Source: Sphingomonas_Q fennica_A (GTDB lineage Bacteria; Pseudomonadota; Alphaproteobacteria; Sphingomonadales; Sphingomonadaceae). Taken from it: DNA of 64,000 nt. The notes below the pieces were generated by a model, which saw nothing but the letters and a program-made list of their open reading frames with translations, ran no database searches and was not told where the DNA came from. The stretch's first letter is position 1; every line of letters begins with the position of its first letter. Location of the stretch: contig JAQIJD010000007.1 of the NCBI GenBank assembly GCA_036946415.1, positions 109,885-173,884 on the forward strand. Direction: 5' to 3'. Positions 18,459 to 27,355 of the stretch are shown piece after piece. Both the position numbers and the translations under genes were made by a program.

Positions 18459-19441
18459 TGCTGCTGGACCTGGATCGCGCCGCCGCCACCGGCGCCCCCG
18501 CCGCCGACCCCGCCTTTCGCCGCGACGTGCTGGCCGGGCTGACCGCGCCGCGTAAGGCGATCCCGGCACGCTGGCTCTACGACCATGCCGGCTCCGAATT
18601 GTTCGAGGCGATCACCGACCTGCCCGAATATTACCCGACCCGCACCGAGATCGGCATCCTCAAGGCCCATTGCGCCGAAGTGGGCGCGATCGTGGGCGAG
18701 GGCCGTGCCGTCGTCGAATTCGGCTCCGGCTCGTCCGCCAAGACACCGCTGCTGCTGGGGTGCATCGCCCCGGCCGCTTATGTGCCGATCGACATTTCCG
18801 GCGACTTCCTGCGCGAATCGGCGGCCCGGCTGGGCGCGGACGTGCCGGGTCTCGCCATCCACCCGGTCGAGACGGATTTCATGGGGCCGGTGGCGCTGCC
18901 GGCGGCGGTGACGGGGATGGGCAAGCTCGGCTTCTTTCCCGGATCGACCATCGGCAACATGGGGCCGTCCGCGGCGATCGACCTGCTGCGCTCCATGGTG
19001 CTGACGCTGGGCGAGGGCGCATGGCTGCTGATCGGGATGGACCGGGTGAAGGATCCCGCGATCCTCGTGCCGGCCTATGACGATGCGCAAGGCGTGACGG
19101 GGGCGTTCAACGTCAATCTCCTCCACCGCATCAACCGCGAACTGGCGGGCACGCTGCCGGTCGAGGACTTCCGCCACCGCGCCATCTGGAACGACGGGCT
19201 GGCGCGGATCGAGATGCATCTGGAGGCGACACGCGCGATCGAGGCGAGCGTCGCCGGCCGGCCGGTGTCCTTCGCCGCGGGCGAGACGATCCACACCGAG
19301 AACAGCCACAAATACGACCCGCGCGGCAGCCGCCTGCTGCTGGCGGCGGGCGGCTGGACGGCGGTGCGCGAATGGACCGACGACGAGGGCCTGTTCTCGC
19401 TGATCCTGGCGCAGGCGCGCGCCGAACCCGCCGCCCCTTGA
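18458..19441 (+). CDS. egtD: L-histidine Nα-methyltransferase EgtD
   Basis: A SAM-dependent enzyme that trimethylates histidine to hercynine, the first step of ergothioneine synthesis. The 327-residue protein shows the family N-terminus (ELFEAITDLPEYYPTRTE), the SAM loop EFGSGSSAKT, and FFPGSTIGN. The C-terminal histidine-recognition region is INRELAGTLPVEDF and HTENSHKYDP. It shares one base with the egtB stop (TGATG) and is thus coupled to it. Ergothioneine is a redox buffer and metal protectant. Confidence 0.95.
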   Translation: MLLDLDRAAATGAPAADPAFRRDVLAGLTAPRKAIPARWLYDHAGSELFEAITDLPEYYPTRTEIGILKAHCAEVGAIVGEGRAVVEFGSGSSAKTPLLLGCIAPAAYVPIDISGDFLRESAARLGADVPGLAIHPVETDFMGPVALPAAVTGMGKLGFFPGSTIGNMGPSAAIDLLRSMVLTLGEGAWLLIGMDRVKDPAILVPAYDDAQGVTGAFNVNLLHRINRELAGTLPVEDFRHRAIWNDGLARIEMHLEATRAIEASVAGRPVSFAAGETIHTENSHKYDPRGSRLLLAAGGWTAVREWTDDEGLFSLILAQARAEPAAP

Positions 19442-19493
19442 TCGCGGCGGCGCCCGGCGGCTACCCCCGGCGGACATAGTGGGAGCAGGTGCG

Positions 19494-20363
<870 letters not shown>

Positions 20364-20388
20364 GGCTGGGACCGAACGACGGGCCGCA

Positions 20389-21270
20389 TCACCCCATCGG
20401 CCCCACGATCGGCTGGGGATCGATGCGCTGCCCGTCCCACACCAGCGCCCAGTGGAGATGCGGGCCGGTGACGCGGCCGGTGGCGCCGATCGCACCGAGC
20501 GGCTGGCCCTGCCGCACCCGCTGCCCGACACCCACGTCGATACGCGAGAGGTGGAGGAAGGCGGAAGTCAGCCCCATGCCGTGATCGACGATCAGCAGAT
20601 TCCCCTCCAGCGTGAAGGGGGCGGCCGCGGCCAGCACCACCACGCCGTCCGCCGGGGCGACGATCGGCGTGCCGGTCGGCCGCGCGACATCGACGCCACC
20701 GTGGAAATCGCCTTTCTCGCCGGCATAGATGCGCTGCGAACCGAAGATGCCGCTGATCCGGCCGGTGACGGGCCAGACGAAGCGTTGCCGCCAGCCGTCG
20801 CTGCCCGAGCGCAGCGCGCGGGCGGCGGCGATCTGCTCCAGTTCGGGCTTGCGGCGGGCGAGGAAAGCGGCGCTGGGGGAGGTGCCGCGGCGGAGCGTGG
20901 GGAGCGACTGCACGTCCCACGCGCGCGGCATCACGGCGAGCGGCTGGCGGACGATGTCGCCGGTGGCGGTGCGCGCCTCGAGCAGTGCCACCGGCCCATG
21001 ATCGCGGCCGAAGCCGATCAGGAAGCGGCCGTCGGGCGCGACGCCGACCGGGCGGCCGTCGAGCGTCAGGCCGTGCAGGCCGGGCGGCAGCGTGCCGAAG
21101 GCGATGCCGCCCTGGGCGGGCGCGCGATCGAGCCGGAAGTCGCCCGCCAGCAGCCGCGGTGCGGGCGGCGCCACCTGCGGCGGCGGCGGGGGTGTGGTGA
21201 CGACCGGGGGCGGCACGCAGGCGGCGAGCGCCGCCGGCCCGGCCACCGCCGCCGCGCGGCGCCACGTCAC
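20389..21270 (-). CDS. M23-family peptidase lipoprotein (LytM-like)
   Basis: A 293-residue lipoprotein (lipobox LAAC at the end of an Ala-rich signal) with a Pro-rich linker. A middle β-domain precedes a C-terminal M23 metallopeptidase domain. Zinc ligands are visible as HGGVD in GDFHGGVDVA and the HxH of GPHLHWAL. Such proteins cut peptidoglycan cross-links or activate amidases. The GTG at 21270 overlaps the DUF2093 stop (GTGA), so it is the last gene of an xseA–DUF2093–M23 operon. Confidence 0.92.
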   Translation of the reverse strand: MTWRRAAAVAGPAALAACVPPPVVTTPPPPPQVAPPAPRLLAGDFRLDRAPAQGGIAFGTLPPGLHGLTLDGRPVGVAPDGRFLIGFGRDHGPVALLEARTATGDIVRQPLAVMPRAWDVQSLPTLRRGTSPSAAFLARRKPELEQIAAARALRSGSDGWRQRFVWPVTGRISGIFGSQRIYAGEKGDFHGGVDVARPTGTPIVAPADGVVVLAAAAPFTLEGNLLIVDHGMGLTSAFLHLSRIDVGVGQRVRQGQPLGAIGATGRVTGPHLHWALVWDGQRIDPQPIVGPMG

Positions 21271-21464
21271 CTGGTGTGCGCCTCCGTCGACAGCGCGGCG
21301 GTGGCATAGGGTTCCTGCCGGGCGACGCTCCAGTAGCGCAGTTCGTCGAGCGGGATCGGCACGCCGCTTGCCGCGCACAGCACATGGTCGCCCGCCGCCA
21401 GCACGCGGAAGCCGCCGCCGCTATAGTGGAGCCGGGCGGGCCGGCCGCTCTTGTTCATCAGCAT
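21267..21464 (-). CDS. DUF2093 family small protein
   Basis: A 65-residue soluble protein that starts MLMNKSGRPARLHYSGGGFRVL, the typical opening of DUF2093. The family is alphaproteobacterial, of unknown function, and commonly sits between xseA and an M23 peptidase as here. I use the ATG at 21464 (GAGGG upstream); the ATG two codons later is also possible. It lies just downstream of xseA, whose stop is at 21478. Confidence 0.85.
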   Translation of the reverse strand: MLMNKSGRPARLHYSGGGFRVLAAGDHVLCAASGVPIPLDELRYWSVARQEPYATAALSTEAHTR

Positions 21465-21477
21465 CGCGCGAAATCCC

Positions 21478-22908
21478 TCACAGAAGCTGCGGCTGATCGG
21501 GCCGCGGCGCTTTGGTCCTAGGATAAGGCGCGCCGCCGCCGCGCTCAACCGCCACGTCGACCGTGCCGTCGGCGAAGCGCAGCGTCAGCGCGCCGGCCGC
21601 CTTCGCCTCGCGCGCCGTGCCGACGACGCCGCCCGCCCCCTGCCGCTCCACCCAGGCATAGCCGCGATCGAGCAGGCGGGCGGGGTTGAGCCCTTCCGCC
21701 ACGCGCCAGATGCGGTCGATCGCGTGGCGCCGCTGGAGGATCGGGCGATCGACCAGTTCGCGGCGGAAGCGCAGCGCCGCCAGCCGTTCCCGCCCCCGGC
21801 CGATGCGATCGGCCAGCAGCCGCGGGCGCAGCGCGCCGGTGGTGGCGGCAAGCGCGCCGCGCGCCACCGCCAGCCGGCGGGCGAGCGCACGCGGCAGCCG
21901 ATCGCCCAGCTCGTCGGCCCGCTGGCGGGCGGGGGCGAGCAGCCGGTCGGGCGCGGGCAGGCGCCGCGCCGTCGCCGCCAGCCGTTCGCCGGCGCGCTCG
22001 TGATAGCGGTTGACGCAGCGGCGGGTGCGGAGCGCCAGCGTCGCCACCTGCGTCAGCAGTTCGGCGCGCACCGGCACCGCCATCTCGGCGGCGGCGGTGG
22101 GGGTGGGCGCACGCACGTCGGCGGCGAAGTCGCACAGGGTCGTGTCGGTCTCGTGGCCGACCGCCGAGATCACCGGGATCGGCGAGGCGGCGACGGCGCG
22201 CACCACCACCTCCTCGTTGAAGGCCCACAGATCCTCGATCGATCCGCCGCCGCGCGCCACGATGACGAGGTCGGGCGCGCCCGCCATCTCGGCGAAGCCG
22301 CGCACCGCCGCCGCCACCTGCGCCGCCGCCCCCTCGCCCTGCACCGCCACCGGCCAGACGAGCACGTCGGTGGGGCAGCGATCGGCGAGGCGGTGGAGGA
22401 TGTCGCGGATCACCGCGCCGGTGGGCGAGGTGACGACGCCGATGGTGCGCGGCAGGAACGGCAGCGGGCGCTTCCGCTCCGCCGCGAACAGCCCCTCGGC
22501 GGCCAGCGCGCGACGGCGCTGGTCGAGCAGCTGCATCAGTGCGCCCTGCCCCGCCAGCTCCAGCCGGTCGATGACGATCTGATATTTGGAACGGCCGGGA
22601 TAGGTCGTCAGCCGGCCCGTCGCCACCACCTCGATCCCGTCCTCGGGGCGGAAGCGCATCGCCCCGGCCTGCCCCTTCCAGATCACCGCGTCGATGCAGG
22701 CGCGATCGTCCTTCAGCGTCAAATAGCAATGGCCCGAGGCGTGGCGCTTGAAGCCCGAAACCTCGCCGCGGACGCGGACGTGGCTGAACGCATCCTCGAC
22801 GCTGCGCTTGAGCGCGCCCGACAGGTCCGACACGGAGACGATGCCCGCGTTGTCGCCTTCGGCCTGCTCGGCTAGGAGGCGCGCGGTATCTGGGGGGAGG
22901 CTCGTCAA
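21478..22908 (-). CDS. xseA: Exodeoxyribonuclease VII large subunit
   Basis: The catalytic subunit of ExoVII, which degrades ssDNA from both ends. At 476 residues it has the N-terminal OB domain (VRVRGEVSGFKRHASGHCY) and the nuclease segment (IGVVTSPTGAVIRDI, ARGGGSIEDLWAFNEE, ISAVGHETDTTLCDFAADVRA), then the long helical arm. The start is a TTG at 22908 with AGGA 6 nt upstream; no ATG is available. Its first base is also the first base of the divergent purD start. The small subunit xseB is not in the window. Confidence 0.93.
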   Translation of the reverse strand: MTSLPPDTARLLAEQAEGDNAGIVSVSDLSGALKRSVEDAFSHVRVRGEVSGFKRHASGHCYLTLKDDRACIDAVIWKGQAGAMRFRPEDGIEVVATGRLTTYPGRSKYQIVIDRLELAGQGALMQLLDQRRRALAAEGLFAAERKRPLPFLPRTIGVVTSPTGAVIRDILHRLADRCPTDVLVWPVAVQGEGAAAQVAAAVRGFAEMAGAPDLVIVARGGGSIEDLWAFNEEVVVRAVAASPIPVISAVGHETDTTLCDFAADVRAPTPTAAAEMAVPVRAELLTQVATLALRTRRCVNRYHERAGERLAATARRLPAPDRLLAPARQRADELGDRLPRALARRLAVARGALAATTGALRPRLLADRIGRGRERLAALRFRRELVDRPILQRRHAIDRIWRVAEGLNPARLLDRGYAWVERQGAGGVVGTAREAKAAGALTLRFADGTVDVAVERGGGAPYPRTKAPRPDQPQLL

Positions 22909-24176
22909 TGCATGTCCTGTTGCTGGGCGGGGGAGCCCGCGAACATGCGCTCGCCTGGCGCCTCGCGCAATCGCAGAGCGTCAGCCACCTCACCGCCGCA
23001 CCCGGCAATCCGGGCATCGCGGCGCACGCGACGCTGGCGGCGATCGACATGTGCGATCCCACGGCGGTCGCCGACTTCGCGGTGGCGGAAGGCGTCGGCC
23101 TAATCGTGATCGGGCCGGAACAGCCGCTGGTGGCGGGCGTGGCCGATGCCTGCCGGGCGGCAGGCGTGCCCGTCTTCGGCCCGTCCGCGGCGGCGGCGGC
23201 GCTGGAGGGATCGAAGGGCTTCACCAAGGATCTGTGCGCGCGCGCCGGCATCCCCACCGCCGCCTACGGCCGCTTCGCCGACCGGGCCGCGGCACAAGCG
23301 GCGCTGGAGGGCTTCGGTTTGCCGGTGGTCATCAAGGCCGATGGCCTCGCCGCCGGCAAGGGCGTGGTGATCGCCGAGACGGAGGCGCAGGCACAGGCGG
23401 CGCTCGACGACATGTTCGGCGGCGGCTTCGGCGGCGCGGGGGCCGAGGTGGTGATCGAACGCTTCCTCGTCGGCGAGGAGGCGAGCTTCTTCGCGCTGAC
23501 CGACGGCGAGACGGTGGTGCCGTTCGGCTCCGCGCAGGACCACAAGCGCGTCGGCGAGGGCGATACCGGGCCGAACACCGGCGGCATGGGCGCCTACAGC
23601 CCCGCCCCCTGCCTGACCCCGGCGCTGGAGGCCCAGGTGATGGCGCGGATCGTGGAGCCGACCGTCCGGGCGATGGCGACGGCCGGCACGCCCTATTCGG
23701 GCGTGCTCTACGCCGGGCTGATGCTGACCGCAGACGGCCCGCAGCTCATCGAATATAATGCGCGCTTCGGCGATCCCGAGACGCAGGTGCTGATGGCGCG
23801 GTTCGACGCCGATCTGGCGGCGCTGCTGCTGGCGGTGGCGGAGGGACGGTTGGCCGGCGAGACGGTCGCACTGACCGACCGGGCGGCGCTGACGGTGGTG
23901 ATGGCGGCGCGCGGCTACCCCGGCACGCCTGCGGCGGGCGGCGCGATCCGCGGGATCGACGCGGCGGAGGCGGCCGGCGCGATCGTGTTCCAGGCGGGCA
24001 CGCGGGTGGAGGGCGATACGCTCGTCGCCAGCGGCGGGCGCGTCCTTTCCGTGACCGCGACCGGCGCGACGATCCGGGCGTCGCGCGATACCGCTTATGC
24101 GGGCATCGATGCGATCGACTTCGCCGACGGTTTCTGTCGGCGCGATATCGGCTGGCGGGCGATCGGGGCTGGCTGA
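22908..24176 (+). CDS. purD: Phosphoribosylamine–glycine ligase
   Basis: Second step of purine synthesis: ATP-dependent joining of phosphoribosylamine and glycine. The 422-residue protein has the N-terminus MHVLLLGGGAREHALAW, the ATP-grasp core (VIKADGLAAGKGVV), and the signature RFGDPETQ. The hinge GPNTGGMGAYSP is also present. The ATG follows GGGGGAGG at 7 nt. It diverges from xseA with no intergenic space, so each gene's promoter must lie inside the other's coding sequence. Confidence 0.97.
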   Translation: MHVLLLGGGAREHALAWRLAQSQSVSHLTAAPGNPGIAAHATLAAIDMCDPTAVADFAVAEGVGLIVIGPEQPLVAGVADACRAAGVPVFGPSAAAAALEGSKGFTKDLCARAGIPTAAYGRFADRAAAQAALEGFGLPVVIKADGLAAGKGVVIAETEAQAQAALDDMFGGGFGGAGAEVVIERFLVGEEASFFALTDGETVVPFGSAQDHKRVGEGDTGPNTGGMGAYSPAPCLTPALEAQVMARIVEPTVRAMATAGTPYSGVLYAGLMLTADGPQLIEYNARFGDPETQVLMARFDADLAALLLAVAEGRLAGETVALTDRAALTVVMAARGYPGTPAAGGAIRGIDAAEAAGAIVFQAGTRVEGDTLVASGGRVLSVTATGATIRASRDTAYAGIDAIDFADGFCRRDIGWRAIGAG

Positions 24177-24192
24177 CGGACCCCGCCGCCGC

Positions 24193-25485
24193 TCACCCCT
24201 CGAGGATGTGCATCAGCATCGGTCGGCCGAGCACGCTCTGCGAGCCTTCGAGCCGGTCGAGCGCGTCCGCGACGCTCTTCTCCGGCCCGTCGTGCGTGAC
24301 CATGACGAGGAGGACGGTCCCGTCCGCCGCCGCGCCGCGCTGGATCAGGCTTTCGATCGAGACGCCGGCATCGCGCATTGCCGCGGTGATCTCGGCCAGC
24401 ACGCCCGGCCGGTCGGCGACGGTGAAGCGCAGATAGGCGCGGCCGCGGCGCGCACCGGCGCTGGCGGCGGCGGGGCGGGCCAAGTCCGCCACCGGCATCC
24501 CGAACACCGAGCCGAGATCGCCGCGGGCGATGTCGATCAGGTCGGCCACCACCGCCGAAGCGGTCGGCCCCGCCCCCGCGCCGCGGCCCTGGAACAGCAG
24601 CCGGCCGACGTGATTGCCCTCCGCCACCACCGCATTCAGCGATCCGGTGACGTGCGCCAGCGGGTGATCGAGCGGCACGAGGCAGGGGTGGACGCGCTGG
24701 AACAGCCCCTTCGACCCGGCCTCGCCATAGCCGACGAGGCGGATGCGATAGCCGAGCGCCGCCGCCTCAGCGATGTCGGCAGCGATGACGTGGCGGATGC
24801 CGGTGACGGCGACGCCCGCGAAGTCGATTGCGGTGCCGAAGGCGATCGCCGCCAGCAGCGACAATTTGTGCGCGGCATCGACCCCGTCGATGTCGAACGA
24901 GGGGTCGGCCTCGGCATAGCCCAGCGCCTGCGCCTCACCCAGCACGTCGGCGAAGTCGCGCCCCTGCGCTTCCATCGCCGTCAGGATGTAATTGCAGGTG
25001 CCGTTGAGGATGCCGTAGACATGGTCGATCGCATTGGCGGCCGCGCCTTCGCGCAGGCCCTTGATGACCGGGATGCCGCCCGCCACCGCCGCTTCATATT
25101 TCAGCGCGACTCCCGCCGCCTCGGCCGCCGCCGCCAGATCGAGGCCGTGATGCGCCAGCATCGCCTTGTTGGCGGTGACGAACGGCTTGCCCGCCTCGAT
25201 CGCGGCGCGGGCGAGGGTGAGCGCCGGCCCGTCCGCCCCGCCGATCAGCTCGACCACAACGTCGACGTCGGCGCGCCTGGCAAGGGCGGTCGCATCGTCT
25301 TCCCAGGCGATGCCGGTAAGGTCGAGGCCGCGGTCGCGCGTCCGGTCGCGCGCGGCGACGGCGGTGACGGCGATCGGCCGGCCGGCGCGGCGCGCGATCA
25401 GCGCGGCATTCTCCGCCAGCAGCGAGACGACGCCGCCGCCCACCGTTCCCAGCCCCGCCAGGGCCACCTTCAGCGGCTCGCTCAT
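24193..25485 (-). CDS. hom: Homoserine dehydrogenase
   Basis: Reduces aspartate semialdehyde to homoserine for threonine and methionine synthesis. The 430-residue protein starts MSEPLKVALAGLGTVGGGV with the NAD(P) loop. It has the catalytic region (AAVAGGIPVIKGLREG, GILNGTCNYIL, DPSFDIDGVDAAHKL) and a C-terminal ACT domain (YLRFTVADRPGVLAEI) that allows threonine feedback control. The ATG at 25485 follows CAGGA. It is convergent with purD, 16 bp apart. Confidence 0.96.
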   Translation of the reverse strand: MSEPLKVALAGLGTVGGGVVSLLAENAALIARRAGRPIAVTAVAARDRTRDRGLDLTGIAWEDDATALARRADVDVVVELIGGADGPALTLARAAIEAGKPFVTANKAMLAHHGLDLAAAAEAAGVALKYEAAVAGGIPVIKGLREGAAANAIDHVYGILNGTCNYILTAMEAQGRDFADVLGEAQALGYAEADPSFDIDGVDAAHKLSLLAAIAFGTAIDFAGVAVTGIRHVIAADIAEAAALGYRIRLVGYGEAGSKGLFQRVHPCLVPLDHPLAHVTGSLNAVVAEGNHVGRLLFQGRGAGAGPTASAVVADLIDIARGDLGSVFGMPVADLARPAAASAGARRGRAYLRFTVADRPGVLAEITAAMRDAGVSIESLIQRGAAADGTVLLVMVTHDGPEKSVADALDRLEGSQSVLGRPMLMHILEG

Positions 25486-25617
25486 GTTCCTGCCCGCCCT
25501 TCGCCGATCGATCCCGCCGGCCGTGTAGCGGGCGCGGTGCGGCGGCGCAAACCGCCCCGATGGAACGGCGGCACCCGTTCGCGCGCTCTCGCCGCACACC
25601 CCAGCAGGAGACGATCG

Positions 25618-25791
25618 ATGGCCGATCCCGAAACCAAGCCGCAGGACAATGGCCAGGCGAGCTACGGCAATTCCGGCGAAACCCCCGCGGTCGACGTCGA
25701 CCCCAACGACACCCACCGCACCGATACCGGCATCGGCAAGCCGGGCGAGGCGGCGCAGGGCAGCGACGGCGGCGGCGACCTTACCGAATAA
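25618..25791 (+). CDS. Small acidic, probably disordered protein
   Basis: A 57-residue ORF rich in Gly, Asp, Thr and Pro, with no hydrophobic core (MADPETKPQDNGQASYG…). AGGAG lies 7 nt before the ATG and codon use matches its neighbours. A strong hairpin at 25801–25831 directly follows the stop. These features support a real expressed gene. No family recognised; it resembles small unstructured stress-related proteins of sphingomonads, but that is a guess. Confidence 0.6.
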   Translation: MADPETKPQDNGQASYGNSGETPAVDVDPNDTHRTDTGIGKPGEAAQGSDGGGDLTE

Positions 25792-25800
25792 CCGCCAAGT

Positions 25801-25831
25801 CCGTCGCCCCGGAAGCGTTCCGGGGCGACGG
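25801..25831. terminator. Perfect 14-bp hairpin between convergent genes
   Basis: CCGTCGCCCCGGAA pairs perfectly with TTCCGGGGCGACGG around a 3-nt loop (GCG). It sits between the stop of the small acidic gene (25791) and the stop of the MFS gene (25837), where a bidirectional terminator is expected. No T run follows on either strand. Confidence 0.75.
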
Positions 25832-25836
25832 CTGCG

Positions 25837-27207
25837 TCAGCCCGCCGCCAGTTCCGTCGCCCCGGCCGCCTCGTCGGCCGCCGTCCGCCGCCGCACCCGC
25901 GTCATCGCGAACAGGCAGGCCCCCAGCAGCAGCGGGCAGACCCCCAGCAGCGCATAGATGTGGCGGACCGGAAAGTTGGTGGCGAGGATCCAGCCGCCCA
26001 CCAGCGGCCCCGCGATCGAGCCGACCTTGGCGATCGAGGTCGCCCAGCCCGCCCCGTTGGCGCGGAAGGCGCTCTGGTAGAACATGCCGGCGATGCTGTG
26101 CATCCCGTAATGCGCGCCGCCCAGCAGCACCGTGACGACGAAATTGATGCCGAGGAAGGCGACCGGCCCGAGGTCGGCCAGGCCCACCCACAGCAGCAGC
26201 GGCGCCGACAGGAGCGCCATGCCGGCGATGGCGATCGGCCCGCGCCGATCGGTGAAGCGCATGAGGAGGAGGCCGCCCACCGCCGATCCGATCGAGCTGA
26301 CCGAGGAATAGCCGGCGGCCTGCGCGCGGGTGTAGCCCAGCATCTCCAGCACCAGCGGCGACCAGCTCGTCTTGAAGTAGATGGCGAGCGAGGAGGCGAT
26401 ATAGGCCGTCCAGAGCAGCGGCGTGATCCAGCGCAGATGCCCGTCGAACAGCCGGCCGATGCGGAACTTTGCGGCGCCGGCCGCCACCTCGTCGCTCAGC
26501 ACGAAGCGATCGGCAGGCGTCGCCTTCAGGGCCGGTTCGACGCCGTTCAGATAGCGGGCGATCAGATCGGGCCGGCGCTTCTTGTTGGCCAGGAAGCGCG
26601 CCGATTCGGGCAGCCCCGCCCACAGCATCGCCGCGATCACCACGGTCGCCACGCCGCCGAACACGAAGATCGCCTGCCAGCCGTAGCGCGGCGCCAGCCA
26701 CAGGGTGATCGGCGCGCCGAAGCTGGTGCCGAGCGTGTAGCCCAGCATCACCGTCGTCACCACCGTCGCGCGGAAGCGGCGCGGCACATATTCGATGTTG
26801 AGCGCCCAGCAGAGCGGCAGCATTCCACCGATCGCGATGCCGTTCAGGAAGCGCAGCACCAGCAACTGGGTATAGTTCTGCGACAGCGCGAAGGCGAAGG
26901 TCAGCGCGCCGAAGGCGAAGGAGGCGGCGATGATCGTCGGCCGCCGGCCGAAGCGATCCCCCCAATAGCCGAACAGGAAGCCGCCGATCATCGTGCCGAA
27001 CGTGCCGGCGGCGAAGAGATTGCCCATCTCCACCCGGCTGAGGCCGAAATCGTCGGTCAGGTAGGTCGCCGCATAGGCGATCACCTGCATGTCGAACCCG
27101 TCGAAGAAGGTGATCGCGCAGGACAGCGCGATCAGGCGGATGACGAAGCGGCCGAGCGTCTGCCGCTCGATCACCTCCGCCACGTCGATGATGTTCGTCT
27201 CCGCCAT
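25837..27207 (-). CDS. MFS transporter, aromatic acid:H+ symporter (AAHS) type
   Basis: A 456-residue, 12-TM carrier of the inner membrane. It has the MFS loop 2–3 motif GYWGDRFGRRP, an N-terminal DGFDMQVIAYAA segment with the Asp pair typical of AAHS carriers (PcaK/BenK/VanK), and RRFRATVVT after TM4. It probably imports an aromatic acid by proton symport. The ATG at 27207 follows GGGGAGA. No catabolic gene lies immediately beside it; the nearest candidate cluster starts at 34.8 kb. Confidence 0.88.
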   Translation of the reverse strand: MAETNIIDVAEVIERQTLGRFVIRLIALSCAITFFDGFDMQVIAYAATYLTDDFGLSRVEMGNLFAAGTFGTMIGGFLFGYWGDRFGRRPTIIAASFAFGALTFAFALSQNYTQLLVLRFLNGIAIGGMLPLCWALNIEYVPRRFRATVVTTVMLGYTLGTSFGAPITLWLAPRYGWQAIFVFGGVATVVIAAMLWAGLPESARFLANKKRRPDLIARYLNGVEPALKATPADRFVLSDEVAAGAAKFRIGRLFDGHLRWITPLLWTAYIASSLAIYFKTSWSPLVLEMLGYTRAQAAGYSSVSSIGSAVGGLLLMRFTDRRGPIAIAGMALLSAPLLLWVGLADLGPVAFLGINFVVTVLLGGAHYGMHSIAGMFYQSAFRANGAGWATSIAKVGSIAGPLVGGWILATNFPVRHIYALLGVCPLLLGACLFAMTRVRRRTAADEAAGATELAAG

Positions 27208-27355
27208 CGCTCTCCCCGCGCTTGTCGGGCAACTAGAAAGCGTCGTCCGGCGGTTGGCAAGCATGTTTCGTCGCACGCTACATATCCAGCGAAACTGCGG
27301 GGGTTGAAAGACCAACTTCGTTGCGGGGCCATGCGCCGCTGATAGGGTCCAGGGC

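Noticed and set aside
27208..27355. Possible gene or small RNA between the MFS and thioredoxin-like genes
   Set aside because: 148 bp with stops in all frames and no clear hairpin; taken as a divergent promoter region.
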